NCBI GenBank assembly: GCA_934436245.1
Contig: CAKSAM010000026.1
Location: forward strand, 1 to 36,971
Direction of reading: 5' to 3'
DNA length: 36,971 bases
Origin: an uncultured Acetatifactor sp.
GTDB taxonomy: Bacteria > Bacillota > Clostridia > Lachnospirales > Lachnospiraceae
Part shown: one piece after another, positions 14,609 through 25,869 of the stretch
Position numbering within the stretch: position 1 is the first letter of the stretch
Layout: the number at the start of each line of letters is the position of its first letter
Program-made: the position numbers and the translations under genes
The notes under the pieces: model-generated
Database searches by the model: none
The model's input: the letters and a program-made list of their open reading frames with translations, nothing else
Told to the model about the DNA's origin: nothing

Positions 14609-17600
14609 ATGTCAATGGAAAAGAACAGAATACGTCCGATTGCCGGTACCAAGGTTATGCGTATGAGTTATTCAAGACAAGAAGAGGTTTTAGAGATGCC
14701 CAATCTGATCGAGGTCCAGAAGGACTCCTATCAGTGGTTTTTAGACGAAGGCTTGAAGGAAGTCTTTGACGACATCTCTCCGATTGCTGATTACAGCGGT
14801 GCCTTAAGTCTGGAATTTGTGGATTTTGAACTCTGCAAGGACGACGTGAAGTATTCTATCGAAGAGTGTAAAGAGAGAGATGCTACCTTTGCGGCACCTC
14901 TTAAGGTTAAGGTCCGCCTTTATAACAAGGAGAAGGAAGAGATTAGTGAGCATGAGATCTTCATGGGCGATCTTCCGCTGATGACTGAGACCGGTACTTT
15001 CGTGATAAATGGCGCAGAACGTGTCATCGTCAGCCAGTTGGTCCGTTCTCCCGGCATCTACTACGGAATCGGACATGATAAGATCGGTAAGAAGCTGTTC
15101 TCCTGTACCGTAATCCCGAACCGTGGTGCATGGCTGGAGTATGAGACGGATTCTAATGATGTATTCTATGTACGTGTGGACAGAACCCGTAAGGTGCCCA
15201 TCACTGTATTGATCCGTGCACTGGGTATTGGTACCAATGATGAGATCCGTGAACTCTTCGGTGACGAACCTAAGATCGAGGCAAGCTTTACTAAGGACAC
15301 TGCTGAGAATTATCAGGAGGGTCTGTTAGAGTTATATAAAAAGATCCGTCCCGGCGAGCCTTTAAGTGTTGAGAGTGCAGAAAGCCTGATCAACGCTATG
15401 TTCTTCGACCCCAGAAGATATGATTTAGCCAAAGTCGGCAGATATAAATTTAATAAGAAATTAGCTCTGAAGAACCGTATCCGTCATCAGATCCTGGCTG
15501 CAGATGTTGTGGATCCTTCCACCGGTGAGATCATTGCATCCGCAGGTGACAAGGTGACTGCAGAACTGGCAGATACCATCCAGAACAGTGCTGTTCCCTT
15601 CGTATATATCCAGACCGAAGAGAGAAATGTAAAAGTCCTGTCCAACCTGATGGTAGACCTGACGCATTATGTAGATTGCAATCCCAGAGATTTCGGCATT
15701 CATGAACTGGTATATTATCCTGTTCTGGCCCAGATCCTTGAGGAGTTCGGTGAGGATCCCGAGAAGCTGGCAGAAGCTATTAAAAAGAATGTACATGAAC
15801 TGGTACCCAAGCATATTACCAAGGAAGATATTCTGGCGTCCATTAACTATAATATGCATCTGGAGTATGGTCTGGGCAACGATGACGATATCGATCATCT
15901 GGGCAACAGACGTATCCGTGCGGTAGGTGAACTGCTGCAGAACCAGTATCGTATCGGTCTGTCCAGAATGGAGAGAGTGGTACGAGAGCGTATGACTACT
16001 CATGATGCTGAGGAGATCTCTCCCCAGTCTCTGATCAATATCAAGCCTGTAACCGCAGCAGTGAAGGAGTTCTTCGGATCTTCCCAGCTGTCTCAGTTCA
16101 TGGATCAGAATAACCCGCTGGGTGAGTTGACCCATAAGAGACGTCTGTCTGCACTGGGTCCCGGTGGCCTGTCCAGAGACCGTGCCGGATTCGAGGTTCG
16201 AGATGTACACTATTCCCACTACGGAAGAATGTGTCCTATCGAGACTCCTGAAGGTCCTAACATTGGTCTGATCAACTCTCTTGCAAGTTATGCAAGAATT
16301 AATGAATATGGTTTTGTAGAGGCTCCTTATCGTAAGATCGACAAGAGCGATCCCCAGAACCCCCGTGTTACCGATGAAGTGGTTTATATGACCGCAGATG
16401 AAGAAGATAATTATCATGTAGCACAGGCTAACGAAGCACTGGATGCAGAGGGACATTTCGTAAGGAATTCTGTCTCCGGCCGTTACCTTGATGAGACTCA
16501 GGAATACCCTAAGGCTATGTTCGATTACATGGATGTATCCCCCAGAATGGTATTCTCTGTGGCTACCGCACTGATTCCTTTCCTGCAGAACGATGATGCG
16601 AACCGTGCGCTGATGGGATCTAACATGCAGCGTCAGGCCGTGCCTCTGTTAAGCACTGAGGCTCCTGTGGTTGGTACCGGTATGGAAGTCAAGACAGCGG
16701 TAGACTCCGGTGTCTGTGTCGTAGCCAAGAAGCCTGGAACCATTACCTATGTATCTTCCAAGACGATTCGTATTGCTTATGATGACGGCGAGAAGGCAGA
16801 GATCCATCTGACCAAATTCTCTCGCAGTAACCAGTCCAACTGCTACAACCAGAAGCCTATTGTATTCAAGGGTGATCATGTAGAAAAGGGACAGGTAATT
16901 GCAGACGGTCCTTCCACCTCTCAAGGTGAACTTGCTCTGGGTAAGAATCCTCTGATCGGTTTCATGACCTGGGAAGGTTACAACTACGAGGATGCGGTTC
17001 TGTTAAGTGAGAGACTGGTACGTGATGATGTCTATACTTCCGTTCATATTGAGGAGTATGAGGCAGAAGCCCGTGACACCAAGCTGGGACCTGAAGAGAT
17101 CACCCGTGATGTTCCCGGTGTCGGTGATGAAGCACTGAAGGATCTGGACGATCGAGGAATCATCCGCATCGGTGCGGAGGTACGTGCCGGTGATATTCTG
17201 GTAGGTAAGGTTACTCCTAAGGGAGAGACTGAGCTGACCGCAGAAGAAAGACTGCTGCGTGCCATCTTCGGTGAGAAAGCAAGAGAAGTAAGAGATACCT
17301 CCTTAAAGGTACCTCATGGTGAATATGGTATTGTAGTAGATGCAAAGGTATTTACCCGTGAGAACAGTGATGAACTGGCACCCGGAGTAAATCAGGCAGT
17401 CCGCATTTACATTGCACAGAAGAGAAAGATCTCCGTTGGTGATAAGATGGCAGGCCGTCATGGTAACAAGGGTGTCGTTTCCCGTGTATTGCCGGTAGAA
17501 GATATGCCTTATCTGCCGAACGGTCGTCCCCTGGACATCGTGCTGAATCCTCTGGGTGTGCCTTCCCGTATGAATATCGGACAGGTTCTGGAGATCCACC

Positions 17601-18544
17601 TTTCCCTGGCTGCCAAGGCACTGGGCTTCAACGTGGCAACACCTGTCTTCGATGGTGCAAACGAGAATGATATTATGGATACGTTGGATCTTGCCAACGA
17701 TTATGTAAACCTTCCTTTCGATGAAGCGGAAAGCGATGAGTGGAAGGCAAAAGGACAGGAAACTACCGCAGACGGTAAGCCCTGGCACGGAGAGACCTTT
17801 ACCAGCAAGCATGGTGAAGAGCTTCTTCCCGAGGTTATGCAGTATCTGTCTGAGAACAGAGATCACAGAGGAGTATGGAAGGGTGTGCCCATTTCCAGAG
17901 ACGGTAAAGTACGTCTTCGTGACGGAAGAACCGGTGAATACTTCGATGGTCCTGTAACCATCGGACACATGCATTACCTGAAACTGCATCATCTGGTAGA
18001 TGATAAGATCCATGCGCGTTCTACCGGACCGTACTCCCTGGTAACACAGCAGCCTCTGGGTGGTAAAGCCCAGTTCGGCGGTCAGCGTTTCGGAGAGATG
18101 GAAGTATGGGCTCTGGAGGCGTATGGTGCATCCTACACCCTGCAGGAGATTCTGACTGTGAAGTCCGATGATGTTGTAGGACGTGTGAAGACTTACGAAG
18201 CAATCATCAAGGGAGACAATATCCCTGAGCCCGGTATCCCCGAGTCCTTCAAGGTTCTGCTGAAGGAGCTGCAGGCACTGGGTCTGGATGTCCGAGTGCT
18301 GCGTGAGGATCAGACCGAGGTTGAGATCATGGAGACTGTCGATTACGGTGATACCGATTATCGTTATGAGATGGAAGGTGATCGTAAGTACGATGACGAT
18401 TACGACAAGAGCTCCCTTGGCGAGATGGGCTATCAGTCACAGGAGTTTGATGACAATGGTGAACTGGTGAACTCTGAGGACGACGATTATGTTGACGATG
18501 ATTACACCGATGATAGCTTTGACGGCAGTGATGATGAATTTTAA
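14609..18544 (+). CDS. rpoB: DNA-directed RNA polymerase beta subunit
   Basis: The product (1311 aa from 14609, or 1309 aa from the ATG at 14615) is the beta subunit of RNA polymerase. The rifampicin-pocket region [16 protein letters not shown] and [12 protein letters not shown] (about 488-520) has the sensitive-type residues at the classic Asp, His and Ser positions. [12 protein letters not shown] (about 944-955) and [20 protein letters not shown] mark the catalytic end. The C terminus carries a ~60-residue acidic tail (YDDDYDKS ... [12 protein letters not shown]). GGGGTG at 14601-14606 is very close to the first ATG and better spaced for 14615, so the shorter start is plausible. rpoC follows 36 bases later. 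Confidence 0.98.
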   Translation: MSMEKNRIRPIAGTKVMRMSYSRQEEVLEMPNLIEVQKDSYQWFLDEGLKEVFDDISPIADYSGALSLEFVDFELCKDDVKYSIEECKERDATFAAPLKVKVRLYNKEKEEISEHEIFMGDLPLMTETGTFVINGAERVIVSQLVRSPGIYYGIGHDKIGKKLFSCTVIPNRGAWLEYETDSNDVFYVRVDRTRKVPITVLIRALGIGTNDEIRELFGDEPKIEASFTKDTAENYQEGLLELYKKIRPGEPLSVESAESLINAMFFDPRRYDLAKVGRYKFNKKLALKNRIRHQILAADVVDPSTGEIIASAGDKVTAELADTIQNSAVPFVYIQTEERNVKVLSNLMVDLTHYVDCNPRDFGIHELVYYPVLAQILEEFGEDPEKLAEAIKKNVHELVPKHITKEDILASINYNMHLEYGLGNDDDIDHLGNRRIRAVGELLQNQYRIGLSRMERVVRERMTTHDAEEISPQSLINIKPVTAAVKEFFGSSQLSQFMDQNNPLGELTHKRRLSALGPGGLSRDRAGFEVRDVHYSHYGRMCPIETPEGPNIGLINSLASYARINEYGFVEAPYRKIDKSDPQNPRVTDEVVYMTADEEDNYHVAQANEALDAEGHFVRNSVSGRYLDETQEYPKAMFDYMDVSPRMVFSVATALIPFLQNDDANRALMGSNMQRQAVPLLSTEAPVVGTGMEVKTAVDSGVCVVAKKPGTITYVSSKTIRIAYDDGEKAEIHLTKFSRSNQSNCYNQKPIVFKGDHVEKGQVIADGPSTSQGELALGKNPLIGFMTWEGYNYEDAVLLSERLVRDDVYTSVHIEEYEAEARDTKLGPEEITRDVPGVGDEALKDLDDRGIIRIGAEVRAGDILVGKVTPKGETELTAEERLLRAIFGEKAREVRDTSLKVPHGEYGIVVDAKVFTRENSDELAPGVNQAVRIYIAQKRKISVGDKMAGRHGNKGVVSRVLPVEDMPYLPNGRPLDIVLNPLGVPSRMNIGQVLEIHLSLAAKALGFNVATPVFDGANENDIMDTLDLANDYVNLPFDEAESDEWKAKGQETTADGKPWHGETFTSKHGEELLPEVMQYLSENRDHRGVWKGVPISRDGKVRLRDGRTGEYFDGPVTIGHMHYLKLHHLVDDKIHARSTGPYSLVTQQPLGGKAQFGGQRFGEMEVWALEAYGASYTLQEILTVKSDDVVGRVKTYEAIIKGDNIPEPGIPESFKVLLKELQALGLDVRVLREDQTEVEIMETVDYGDTDYRYEMEGDRKYDDDYDKSSLGEMGYQSQEFDDNGELVNSEDDDYVDDDYTDDSFDGSDDEF

Positions 18545-18580
18545 TGCTTTGTATAGTTTGTATAGAAGGGAGTGCCATTA

Positions 18581-21500
18581 ATGTCAGAAACAAAAAATGA
18601 AACAACCTATCAGCCTATGACATTTGATGCCATCAAGATTGGATTAGCTTCCCCGGAGAAAATCCGGGAGTGGTCCCATGGTGAGGTATTAAAGCCGGAG
18701 ACGATCAACTATAGAACACTGAAGCCCGAGAGAGACGGTCTGTTCTGTGAGAGAATTTTCGGACCCAGCAAAGACTGGGAATGTCATTGTGGTAAATATA
18801 AAAAGATCAGATATAAGGGTGTTGTCTGCGACCGTTGTGGTGTAGAAGTTACCAAAGCCAGCGTACGTAGAGAGCGTATGGGACATATCGAGCTTGCTGC
18901 TCCGGTATCCCATATCTGGTACTTCAAAGGTATCCCCAGCCGTATGGGCCTGATCCTGGATCTGTCTCCCAGAATTCTGGAGAAGGTTCTGTACTTTGCT
19001 TCCTATATTGTTCTGGATCCGGGAACCACAAATCTTGAGTACAAGGCAGTGTTGTCCGAGAAGGAATATCAGGATGCAAGAGAGACCTGGGGCAACAAGT
19101 TCCGTGTAGGCATGGGTGCGGAAGCTATCAAAGAGTTGCTGCAGGCCATTGATCTGGAAAAAGAAGCAGTAGAGCTGAAGACCGGTCTGAAGGAGTCCTC
19201 CGGTCAGAAGCGTGCCCGTATCATCAAGAGACTGGAAGTTGTGGAAGCATTCCGCGAATCCGGCAACAAACCGGAATGGATGATCATGGATGTCATTCCT
19301 GTTATCCCTCCCGATCTTCGTCCTATGGTACAGTTGGACGGCGGACGTTTCGCAACCTCTGATCTGAATGATCTGTACAGAAGGATCATCAACCGTAATA
19401 ACCGTCTGAAGAGACTGTTAGAGCTTGGTGCTCCCGATATTATCGTGCGTAACGAGAAGAGAATGCTGCAGGAAGCAGTAGATGCCCTGATTGATAACGG
19501 CAGACGCGGACGTCCTGTTACCGGCCCCGGCAACAGAGCACTGAAGTCTCTGTCTGATATGTTAAAGGGTAAGACCGGTCGTTTCCGTCAGAACCTGTTA
19601 GGTAAGCGTGTAGACTACTCCGGTCGTTCCGTTATCGTCGTTGGACCGGAACTAAAGATTTATCAGTGTGGTCTGCCGAAGGAAATGGCAATCGAACTGT
19701 TCAAGCCTTTCGTAATGAAAGAGCTGGTAGCCAAGGGAATCAGCCAGAACATCAAGAATGCGAAGAAGTTGGTAGAAAAGCTGGATACACAGGTATGGGA
19801 TGTGCTGGAAGAAGTTATCAAGGAACATCCTGTTATGCTGAACCGTGCACCGACACTGCACAGACTGGGTATTCAGGCGTTTGAGCCGATCCTGGTAGAA
19901 GGTAAGGCGATCAAGCTGCATCCCCTGGTATGTACTGCATTTAATGCGGATTTCGATGGAGACCAGATGGCTGTACATCTTCCTCTGTCCCAGGAGGCAC
20001 AGGCAGAGTGTCGTTTCCTGCTGTTGTCTCCCAACAACTTACTGAAGCCCTCCGATGGCGGTCCCGTAGCCGTTCCTTCCCAGGATATGGTACTCGGTAT
20101 CTACTATCTGACCCAGGAGAGACCCGGTTCTATTGGTGAAGGTAAGTATTTCAAGAGTGTAAACGAAGCAATTCTGGCATATGAGAACCAGGCGCTGACA
20201 CTGCATTCCCGCATTCATGTCCGCATGAGCAAGGTAAATGCAGCAGGAGAGACCATTACAGGTACAGTTGAGTCCACTCTGGGACGTTTCATCTTCAATG
20301 AGATCCTGCCGCAGGATCTGGGATTTGTGGACAGAAGTGATCCTGAGAACTTCCTGAAGTTGGAAGTAGACTTCCATGTAGGCAAGAAGCAGCTGAAGCA
20401 GATCCTGGAGAAGGTCATCAATACCCACGGAGCTTCCAAGACCGCTGAGGTACTGGATGATGTTAAGGCGATCGGTTACAAGTACTCTACCAGAGCTGCT
20501 ATGACCGTATCTATTTCTGATATGACCGTCCCTGCGAAGAAGAGTGAAATGCTGGCAGCTGCACAGGCTACCGTAGACAGGATCGCAAGCAACTTCAGAC
20601 GTGGTCTGATCACTGAGGAAGAGCGTTATCGTGCCGTTGTAGAGACCTGGAACGAGACCGATAAAGAGCTGACTGATGTGCTGCTGTCCGGTCTGGATAA
20701 ATACAATAACATCTTCATGATGGCAGACTCCGGTGCGCGTGGTTCCAGTCAGCAGATCAAACAGCTGGCAGGTATGCGTGGACTGATGGCAGATACCACA
20801 GGTAGAACCATCGAGCTGCCCATTAAGTCAAACTTCCGTGAAGGTCTGGATGTACTGGAATACTTCATGTCCGCACATGGTGCACGAAAAGGTATGTCCG
20901 ATACCGCTCTGCGTACCGCAGACTCCGGTTATCTGACCAGACGAATGGTTGACGTATCTCAGGAGCTTTCTATCCGTGAAGTAGACTGCTGTGAGGGTCA
21001 GGCTGAGATCCCCGGTATGGTAGTCAAGGCATTCATGGATGGTAAAGAGACCATTGAAGGCCTGAAAGACAGAATCACAGGAAGATATTCCTGTGAGGAT
21101 ATTTATGATAAAGACGGTAACATGATCGTAAAGCATAACCACATGATCACACCCAGCCGTGCAGCCAAGATTTTAAGTGTTGGTGTGAATGCGCAGGGTG
21201 AACCCATTGAGGAAGTGAAGATCCGTACCATCCTGACCTGTCGTTCCCACGTTGGTATCTGTGCAAAATGTTACGGTGCCAACATGGCAACCGGTGAAGC
21301 TGTACAGGTAGGTGAAGCAGTTGGTATCATCGCTGCACAGTCTATCGGTGAGCCTGGTACGCAGTTGACCATGAGAACCTTCCATAGTGGTGGTGTCGCA
21401 GGTGACGATATCACACAGGGTCTTCCCCGTGTCGAGGAGTTGTTCGAGGCCAGAAAGCCTAAGGGACTTGCGATTATTGCTGAGTTCGGCGGTAAGGCTG

Positions 21501-22291
21501 AGATCCGTGATACCAAGAAGAAGCGTGAGGTTGTGATCACCAATGAAGAAACCGGTGAGACCAAGGCATATCTGATTCCTTACGGCTCCCGTATCAAGGT
21601 AGTTGATGGACAGGTGCTGGAGGCTGGTGATGAACTGACCGAAGGTAGTGTAAACCCTCACGACCTGTTGAAGATCAAAGGTATCCGTGCTGTACAGGAT
21701 TACATGCTTCGTGAAGTACAGCGTGTATACCGCCTGCAGGGTGTAGATATCGCAGATAAGCATATTGAAGTCCTGGTACGTCAGATGTTGAAGAAGATTC
21801 GCATCGAGAATAACGGAGATACCGAGTTCCTGCCCGGAACCCTGGTAGATGTTCTGGATTTCGAAGAGATGAACGAGAAGCTGACCGCAGAAGGCAAGGA
21901 ACCTGCGGAAGGAAAGCGTATCATTCTGGGTATTACCAAAGCAGCACTGGCAACCGAGTCCTTCCTGTCTGCAGCATCCTTCCAGGAAACCACTAAGGTT
22001 CTGACAGAAGCTGCTATCAAGGGTAAGGTAGATAATCTGATCGGTCTGAAGGAGAACGTTATCATCGGTAAGCTGATTCCTGTAGGAACCGGTATGAAGA
22101 GATATCGTAACACCAGACTGAGCACTGATGATGTAGAAACTATTGATTTCAGTGGTGATATGTATGGTGATGATGCAGAACTGAACCTGAGCGACGGAAC
22201 TGATCTGGAGACAGAGGGTGCAGAGCAGACCAGTGATGTGAACACAGAAGCGGAAGCTGTAGAAGTGGGAGCAGACACTGATAATCAGTAA
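18581..22291 (+). CDS. rpoC: DNA-directed RNA polymerase beta' subunit
   Basis: The 1236-aa product is the beta' subunit, carrying the catalytic magnesium site. Zinc site 1 is Cys68, Cys70, Cys83 and Cys86. The active-site motif [12 protein letters not shown] starts at 455, with Asp457, Asp459 and Asp461. Part of the second zinc site is [11 protein letters not shown] (887-897). The C-terminal end is acidic ([17 protein letters not shown]). The start at 18581 is chosen because AAGGGAG lies 8 bases upstream; an in-frame GTG at 18572 overlaps that site. It forms an operon with rpoB. Confidence 0.98.
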   Translation: MSETKNETTYQPMTFDAIKIGLASPEKIREWSHGEVLKPETINYRTLKPERDGLFCERIFGPSKDWECHCGKYKKIRYKGVVCDRCGVEVTKASVRRERMGHIELAAPVSHIWYFKGIPSRMGLILDLSPRILEKVLYFASYIVLDPGTTNLEYKAVLSEKEYQDARETWGNKFRVGMGAEAIKELLQAIDLEKEAVELKTGLKESSGQKRARIIKRLEVVEAFRESGNKPEWMIMDVIPVIPPDLRPMVQLDGGRFATSDLNDLYRRIINRNNRLKRLLELGAPDIIVRNEKRMLQEAVDALIDNGRRGRPVTGPGNRALKSLSDMLKGKTGRFRQNLLGKRVDYSGRSVIVVGPELKIYQCGLPKEMAIELFKPFVMKELVAKGISQNIKNAKKLVEKLDTQVWDVLEEVIKEHPVMLNRAPTLHRLGIQAFEPILVEGKAIKLHPLVCTAFNADFDGDQMAVHLPLSQEAQAECRFLLLSPNNLLKPSDGGPVAVPSQDMVLGIYYLTQERPGSIGEGKYFKSVNEAILAYENQALTLHSRIHVRMSKVNAAGETITGTVESTLGRFIFNEILPQDLGFVDRSDPENFLKLEVDFHVGKKQLKQILEKVINTHGASKTAEVLDDVKAIGYKYSTRAAMTVSISDMTVPAKKSEMLAAAQATVDRIASNFRRGLITEEERYRAVVETWNETDKELTDVLLSGLDKYNNIFMMADSGARGSSQQIKQLAGMRGLMADTTGRTIELPIKSNFREGLDVLEYFMSAHGARKGMSDTALRTADSGYLTRRMVDVSQELSIREVDCCEGQAEIPGMVVKAFMDGKETIEGLKDRITGRYSCEDIYDKDGNMIVKHNHMITPSRAAKILSVGVNAQGEPIEEVKIRTILTCRSHVGICAKCYGANMATGEAVQVGEAVGIIAAQSIGEPGTQLTMRTFHSGGVAGDDITQGLPRVEELFEARKPKGLAIIAEFGGKAEIRDTKKKREVVITNEETGETKAYLIPYGSRIKVVDGQVLEAGDELTEGSVNPHDLLKIKGIRAVQDYMLREVQRVYRLQGVDIADKHIEVLVRQMLKKIRIENNGDTEFLPGTLVDVLDFEEMNEKLTAEGKEPAEGKRIILGITKAALATESFLSAASFQETTKVLTEAAIKGKVDNLIGLKENVIIGKLIPVGTGMKRYRNTRLSTDDVETIDFSGDMYGDDAELNLSDGTDLETEGAEQTSDVNTEAEAVEVGADTDNQ

Positions 22292-22363
22292 AACCGGTAC
22301 AATCCGTAGGCATCAAAGCCGGGTGCTTTTGACATTGATATCATAAAATCAGACAATAAATGA

Positions 22364-22404
22364 AAGAGGAGATTTCCTGCATGACGGGAACTCTCCTCTT
22401 TTAT
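22364..22404 (+). terminator. intrinsic terminator after rpoC
   Basis: AAGAGGAGA (22364-22372) and TCTCCTCTT (22392-22400) form a 9-bp stem with a partly paired loop, followed by TTATT. It marks the end of the polymerase operon; the 22292-22363 stretch shows only a weak TCAAAGC/GCTTTTGA hairpin. Confidence 0.85.
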
Positions 22405-22499
22405 TGAACATAATAGCATAATTTATCTGTTAAAATGCACAAAAAATGAATCCCATTATTAGACATAATAATAAAAATCCAGTATCTGTAAGGGAAAAC

Positions 22500-22528
22500 T
22501 TGACAGGAAAAAAAGTAAAGAAGATAAT
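22500..22528 (+). promoter_or_regulatory. sigma-A promoter of the chemoreceptor gene
   Basis: TTGACA (22500-22505), 17 bases and GATAAT (22523-22528), 41 bases before the ATG at 22570. It is not a sigma-28-type chemotaxis promoter. Confidence 0.78.
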
Positions 22529-22569
22529 GTTATTATGTCAAAATACAAAAGTAAAGGGTGGGGGAATTT

Positions 22570-24054
22570 ATGATTATTGACGGACATGGAAAACTGACAG
22601 AGAAGAGAACGGTTAACCGTTGTGTATTACTTGCCTATGCTTTTATTTCCAGTGTGTTGGGAGCAGCTTATCTGGTAGAATTGATAAAAGGCAATCGTAC
22701 AGCAGCATATACGGTTGTTTTCATGCTTCTATTGATCATTCCTGCAGTGATAGATATTGTGATACAGACCAGAAATCCGGAATCGGAAGCAGTAAAATAT
22801 CTTTTGCCGATCAGTTATTTTGTAGTATATATCTTTGTGCTGTTTACAGGGAATACGACTATGACGTATGTATATATGATCCCGATACTGATGATCTTCC
22901 CGTTGTTCCACAAGTGGAAATATACGACCTGTTACAGCATTGGAGTCATGGCATGCAATATTGGCTATCTGGGATATGCGAAAGCAACAGGCGCTTTGGA
23001 ATCGGTGCCAATGATTGATATTGAGATCCAGTTGGCAGCAGTATTCCTGATCGCACTGTACGGAAGCCTGATCAGTTATATTGATTCCGGTATGACAAAA
23101 CGGAAGATGGATGAGATCGAAGCAACTCATGAGAGACGGAAAGAGGTTCTGGAGAAGATTCGCAAGGTGGCAGAGAATACAGCAGAGAGTTCAGAAAAAA
23201 TCCTGGTGAAGACCGATGCTCTCCGCACCGCATCAGTATCTTCAACAGAAGCCATGGAGCAGGTATGTGCCGGAACGAATTCTACAGCGGAAGCGGTGCA
23301 AGAGGAAATACGCTATATAGATGGCATGAGCAGTGATATCGATTTCATTCAGGAGATCATAGACGGATTTCGCAGAAGCCTGGGAGATATGTTGGATGCG
23401 ATTCAGAACGGAACTGAGAATGTGAAACAGCTTGGAAATTCTGCAAAGCTGACTGCAGAGACTTCGTCATCCACGACGACTGCAATGAATGACCTGATGG
23501 AAAAGATTCAAAATGTGAATCAGATTGTTGGCCTGATCGAAAATATTTCCAGACAGACCAATCTGCTGTCCTTAAATGCAAGTATTGAAGCCGCCCGTGC
23601 AGGAGAAGCGGGAAGAGGATTTGCAGTTGTAGCGGGGGAAATCAGAGATCTTTCAGAACAGACCAATGAATCCTTGGAGAAGATTCGTAAAGAGATCCAG
23701 GGAATCAATGAGGGATCCCGGAAGGTGACGGGAAATATGAACCAGTTGTCGGAGGTGTTTACCAGACAAAACGGCCTGATGGAGGATACGGGAAAACTTT
23801 TTGGAAGAATTACAGAGACTTCTGAGGCAATGGGCTCGGATTATCAGAAAATTGAGCAGTCTATTGGAAAGATACAGGTATCTAAGAAAGCACTGGTAGA
23901 TTCTGTAAGTTCCATTAGTGCATCTACAGAAGAAGTTACGGCGAATGCACAAAATACATTGGAACTGAATCAGACAAATCTGGATAATTTGCAACAACTG
24001 AACGAAGATATCCATAGGTTGTCAGAGACAGTGGAAGAACTGAACCGGAATTAA
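22570..24054 (+). CDS. methyl-accepting chemotaxis-type signalling protein with six membrane helices
   Basis: The 494-aa product has about six transmembrane helices in the first 175 residues and no recognisable extracellular ligand domain, so any stimulus must be sensed in or near the membrane. A linker helix with no clear HAMP signature leads to a long cytoplasmic coiled coil. The hairpin tip is well conserved ([20 protein letters not shown], then [20 protein letters not shown]), the part that contacts CheA and CheW. No chemotaxis kinase genes are in the window. The ATG at 22570 follows GGGTGGGGG; an upstream in-frame GTG at 22558 is part of that site. It may control something other than flagella. 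Confidence 0.88.
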   Translation: MIIDGHGKLTEKRTVNRCVLLAYAFISSVLGAAYLVELIKGNRTAAYTVVFMLLLIIPAVIDIVIQTRNPESEAVKYLLPISYFVVYIFVLFTGNTTMTYVYMIPILMIFPLFHKWKYTTCYSIGVMACNIGYLGYAKATGALESVPMIDIEIQLAAVFLIALYGSLISYIDSGMTKRKMDEIEATHERRKEVLEKIRKVAENTAESSEKILVKTDALRTASVSSTEAMEQVCAGTNSTAEAVQEEIRYIDGMSSDIDFIQEIIDGFRRSLGDMLDAIQNGTENVKQLGNSAKLTAETSSSTTTAMNDLMEKIQNVNQIVGLIENISRQTNLLSLNASIEAARAGEAGRGFAVVAGEIRDLSEQTNESLEKIRKEIQGINEGSRKVTGNMNQLSEVFTRQNGLMEDTGKLFGRITETSEAMGSDYQKIEQSIGKIQVSKKALVDSVSSISASTEEVTANAQNTLELNQTNLDNLQQLNEDIHRLSETVEELNRN

Positions 24055-24090
24055 AAGGGATAGGATATAGGCAAGAAGCTTGATAATGGA

Positions 24091-24127
24091 AGAGAGCGTG
24101 CTCCGTCAGGAGCATGCTCTCTTTTAC
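24091..24127 (+). terminator. terminator after the chemoreceptor gene
   Basis: AGAGAGCGTGCTCC (24091-24104), loop GTCA, GGAGCATGCTCTCT (24109-24122) form a 14-bp stem with one G-T pair, followed by TTTA. It lies between convergent genes; a minus-strand terminator role is possible but that side has fewer T. Confidence 0.88.
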
Positions 24128-24540
24128 TTTAACTCATTGGTATTCAACACCTGCCAAGCAGTGATTTGATAAAAAGAATCTTCTGCGGTTCCAGGATAGA
24201 GAATTTCAATGGTGACCTGCAGGGATTGCAGATCGGAAATGGGAATTACATAGGATTTTCCATGTCCGACAGAATTAAAATAACTTTCTTCACCATCAGA
24301 AGACTCGTAGACACGCCGCAGCGTCTTGTCCATACCGGCCAGAGACTGTTCTGCCTGGTTACAGGCGGCATAATAGGCGGTGGTACGTTCCAATACACGA
24401 GTACTGAGTTTATTGTCTGCGTTGGCACTGACAATGGATAGTACAGCAAAAGATACCAGGCATAATATGACAAATACTAAGAGAATAGAAGCGGAACCGA
24501 TATTCATGCCAAATTGTTTTTTCTTAGATGAATTACTCAT
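24124..24540 (-). CDS. small one-helix protein of the pseudopilin-like cluster
   Basis: The 138-aa product starts with a short Lys-rich segment and one hydrophobic helix (about 17-39), followed by a polar domain with TAYYAACNQAEQSLAGMDKTL. It is not recognised as a named family. A Gly11-Met12 junction precedes the helix as in type IV pilins, but the acidic residue at +5 is absent, so peptidase processing is uncertain. The start at 24540 is chosen because AAAGGAGAGG lies upstream and the ATGAGTAA overlap with the previous gene suggests translational coupling. It is the last gene of the minus-strand series. Confidence 0.65.
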   Translation of the reverse strand: MSNSSKKKQFGMNIGSASILLVFVILCLVSFAVLSIVSANADNKLSTRVLERTTAYYAACNQAEQSLAGMDKTLRRVYESSDGEESYFNSVGHGKSYVIPISDLQSLQVTIEILYPGTAEDSFYQITAWQVLNTNELK

Positions 24541-24985
24541 CAGAGCCTCTCCTTTCTGCAGTATGATGCATGAGTGAAAGTGTGTATATAGGAGTTTCCG
24601 GTGTGGAAATCTCATAAAGAGTAATCTCAGCCTTCATAATACCGGTTTCATCCGCAACAGTGGACTTAAGATCCGCCAGAAAAGTGACGGCATCCTCCGG
24701 AGAACACGGATCCCAGTTACTGTCGAAAGAGAGACGCAGGTTATTTTCAGAGGTTTGGGAGGATATAGGAAACAGTTCTTGAACAGCACCCAGATTTCCG
24801 TCCAATGTCAGATAGGAGTCAGCCAGACTTTGCGCCCAGGTGACTGCGTGATTCTGATTTACGGTCTGTCTGCCCAGAAGATGTGATTTGGCAAACAACT
24901 GTATGCACACAGCACTGGCAAGGGAGAAAAACAGGATAGCTATGATCATTTCCATTAAAAATAAACTGGATCGGGAGTGTTTCAT
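24533..24985 (-). CDS. type IV pilin-like (minor pseudopilin) protein
   Basis: The 150-aa product has the shape of a minor pseudopilin: five basic/polar residues, then SLFLMEMIIAILFFSLASAV. Cutting after Ser7 would place Glu12 at +5, as in the G/FTLIE signature of prepilins, although the usual Gly at -1 is Ser. The C-terminal 110 residues are soluble. It overlaps the next gene by eight bases (ATGAGTAA). An AAAGGAT site lies upstream of the ATG. The neighbouring GspF-like gene supports a link to a type II secretion/pilus-type assembly. The assignment rests on pattern, not on a strong family match. Confidence 0.6.
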   Translation of the reverse strand: MKHSRSSLFLMEMIIAILFFSLASAVCIQLFAKSHLLGRQTVNQNHAVTWAQSLADSYLTLDGNLGAVQELFPISSQTSENNLRLSFDSNWDPCSPEDAVTFLADLKSTVADETGIMKAEITLYEISTPETPIYTLSLMHHTAERRGSDE

Positions 24986-25004
24986 AATAGATTTATGATC
25001 CTTT

Positions 25005-25502
25005 CTATTTTGTGGCAGGGTTGCAGTGGAGACGGATATAAAAAGTATGTTGTTCTCCGGAAGGAGTCTGGAGTGAAATGCGGATCAGATGACTGGCAGC
25101 ATAATCCATGGTAAGATTTTTTAACTGCAGAATATCCGTTCCGGCAGGTAGAATCTGTCCACCGAGAGAAGCTCCCTGCTTCATGAAAAGCTCTTTCAAA
25201 TATCCGTCATAGAGATAAAGATAAGTACAATAGATATCTTCATCAACCCGGGAACGCATACAGAGAGCCGGAACGTCTTCTAATGTTGTAAGACAGATGC
25301 CGTCCTCCATGTCATTCTGGCGTATCTTTTCTGTGATGTAGGATACAGCGGTCCGGCTTTCATAATTAATACTCATATCTGTTACGGTATGTTGGTAGAC
25401 GTCTGCCCCTATGGTTACAAGAGTCAGTGCGGAAACCGCAAATACACCGAACAATGCCAGAACGAACAAGATATCCACAATAAAATGTTTTTCCTGTTTC
25501 AT
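25005..25502 (-). CDS. DUF4860-like membrane-anchored protein
   Basis: The 165-aa product starts MKQEKHFIVDILFVLALFGV, a short basic segment and one long hydrophobic helix (about 7-30), followed by a soluble domain with YESRTAVSYITEKIRQND and LFMKQGASLGGQILP. I recognise this as the DUF4860 type often found next to pilin-like genes in Clostridia (from memory). Asp10 could stand at +5 if cleaved after Lys5, as in prepilins. AAAGGAG lies upstream of the ATG, 16 bases after the previous stop. Function is unknown; a minor pilin role is inferred. Confidence 0.65.
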   Translation of the reverse strand: MKQEKHFIVDILFVLALFGVFAVSALTLVTIGADVYQHTVTDMSINYESRTAVSYITEKIRQNDMEDGICLTTLEDVPALCMRSRVDEDIYCTYLYLYDGYLKELFMKQGASLGGQILPAGTDILQLKNLTMDYAASHLIRISLQTPSGEQHTFYIRLHCNPATK

Positions 25503-25518
25503 GTGATCTGAGACTCCT

Positions 25519-25857
25519 TTAGTGAGAACCGGTCCTGCGAAGTACAGTTACTTCCGGAAGAAGGTTGCTTCCATAATATTCATAGTCAATGAAAAAACTG
25601 CTGTTGTCATATAGTAAACCATAATGCTGCTCCAGATATTCCAGAGAAGGCGGATAACAGCCCTCTACGGCATAGCATTGGGAAATACTGCGTTCCAATG
25701 CGGTTTCAAGACTCTCCTGTTGTTTGCTCAGAGTAGATTCATTTACAGACCCGATTCCCCGAAGAAACAGGAAAAATAAAAATAGAAATGCCAGAATGGG
25801 GAGCAGCCAGACCAGCCTGCGTCCAGACACTCTTTTTTTCTGTTCAAAACGGTTCAT
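25519..25857 (-). CDS. small one-helix membrane protein of the GspF/pseudopilin cluster
   Basis: The 112-aa product has a basic N terminus, a strong hydrophobic helix (about 15-33, LVWLLPILAFLFLFFLF) and a soluble C-terminal domain. That domain contains CYAVEGCYPPSLEYLEQHYG, a Tyr/Pro-rich segment with two Cys, resembling the pilin-type domains that follow G-secretin helices (AxxxYPxsLxxL). GGAGTG overlaps the stop region of the GspF-like gene and the ATG is 12 bases after it, so the two are tightly coupled. No prepilin cleavage site is visible. Family not named. Confidence 0.65.
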   Translation of the reverse strand: MNRFEQKKRVSGRRLVWLLPILAFLFLFFLFLRGIGSVNESTLSKQQESLETALERSISQCYAVEGCYPPSLEYLEQHYGLLYDNSSFFIDYEYYGSNLLPEVTVLRRTGSH

Positions 25858-25869
25858 GTCATATCACTC

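Noticed and set aside
15461..16456. 331-codon open frame on the minus strand inside rpoB
   Set aside because: It lies antisense to a highly conserved gene, has no ribosome site and an amino acid composition (Cys, His, Ile, Leu-rich) typical of shadow frames.
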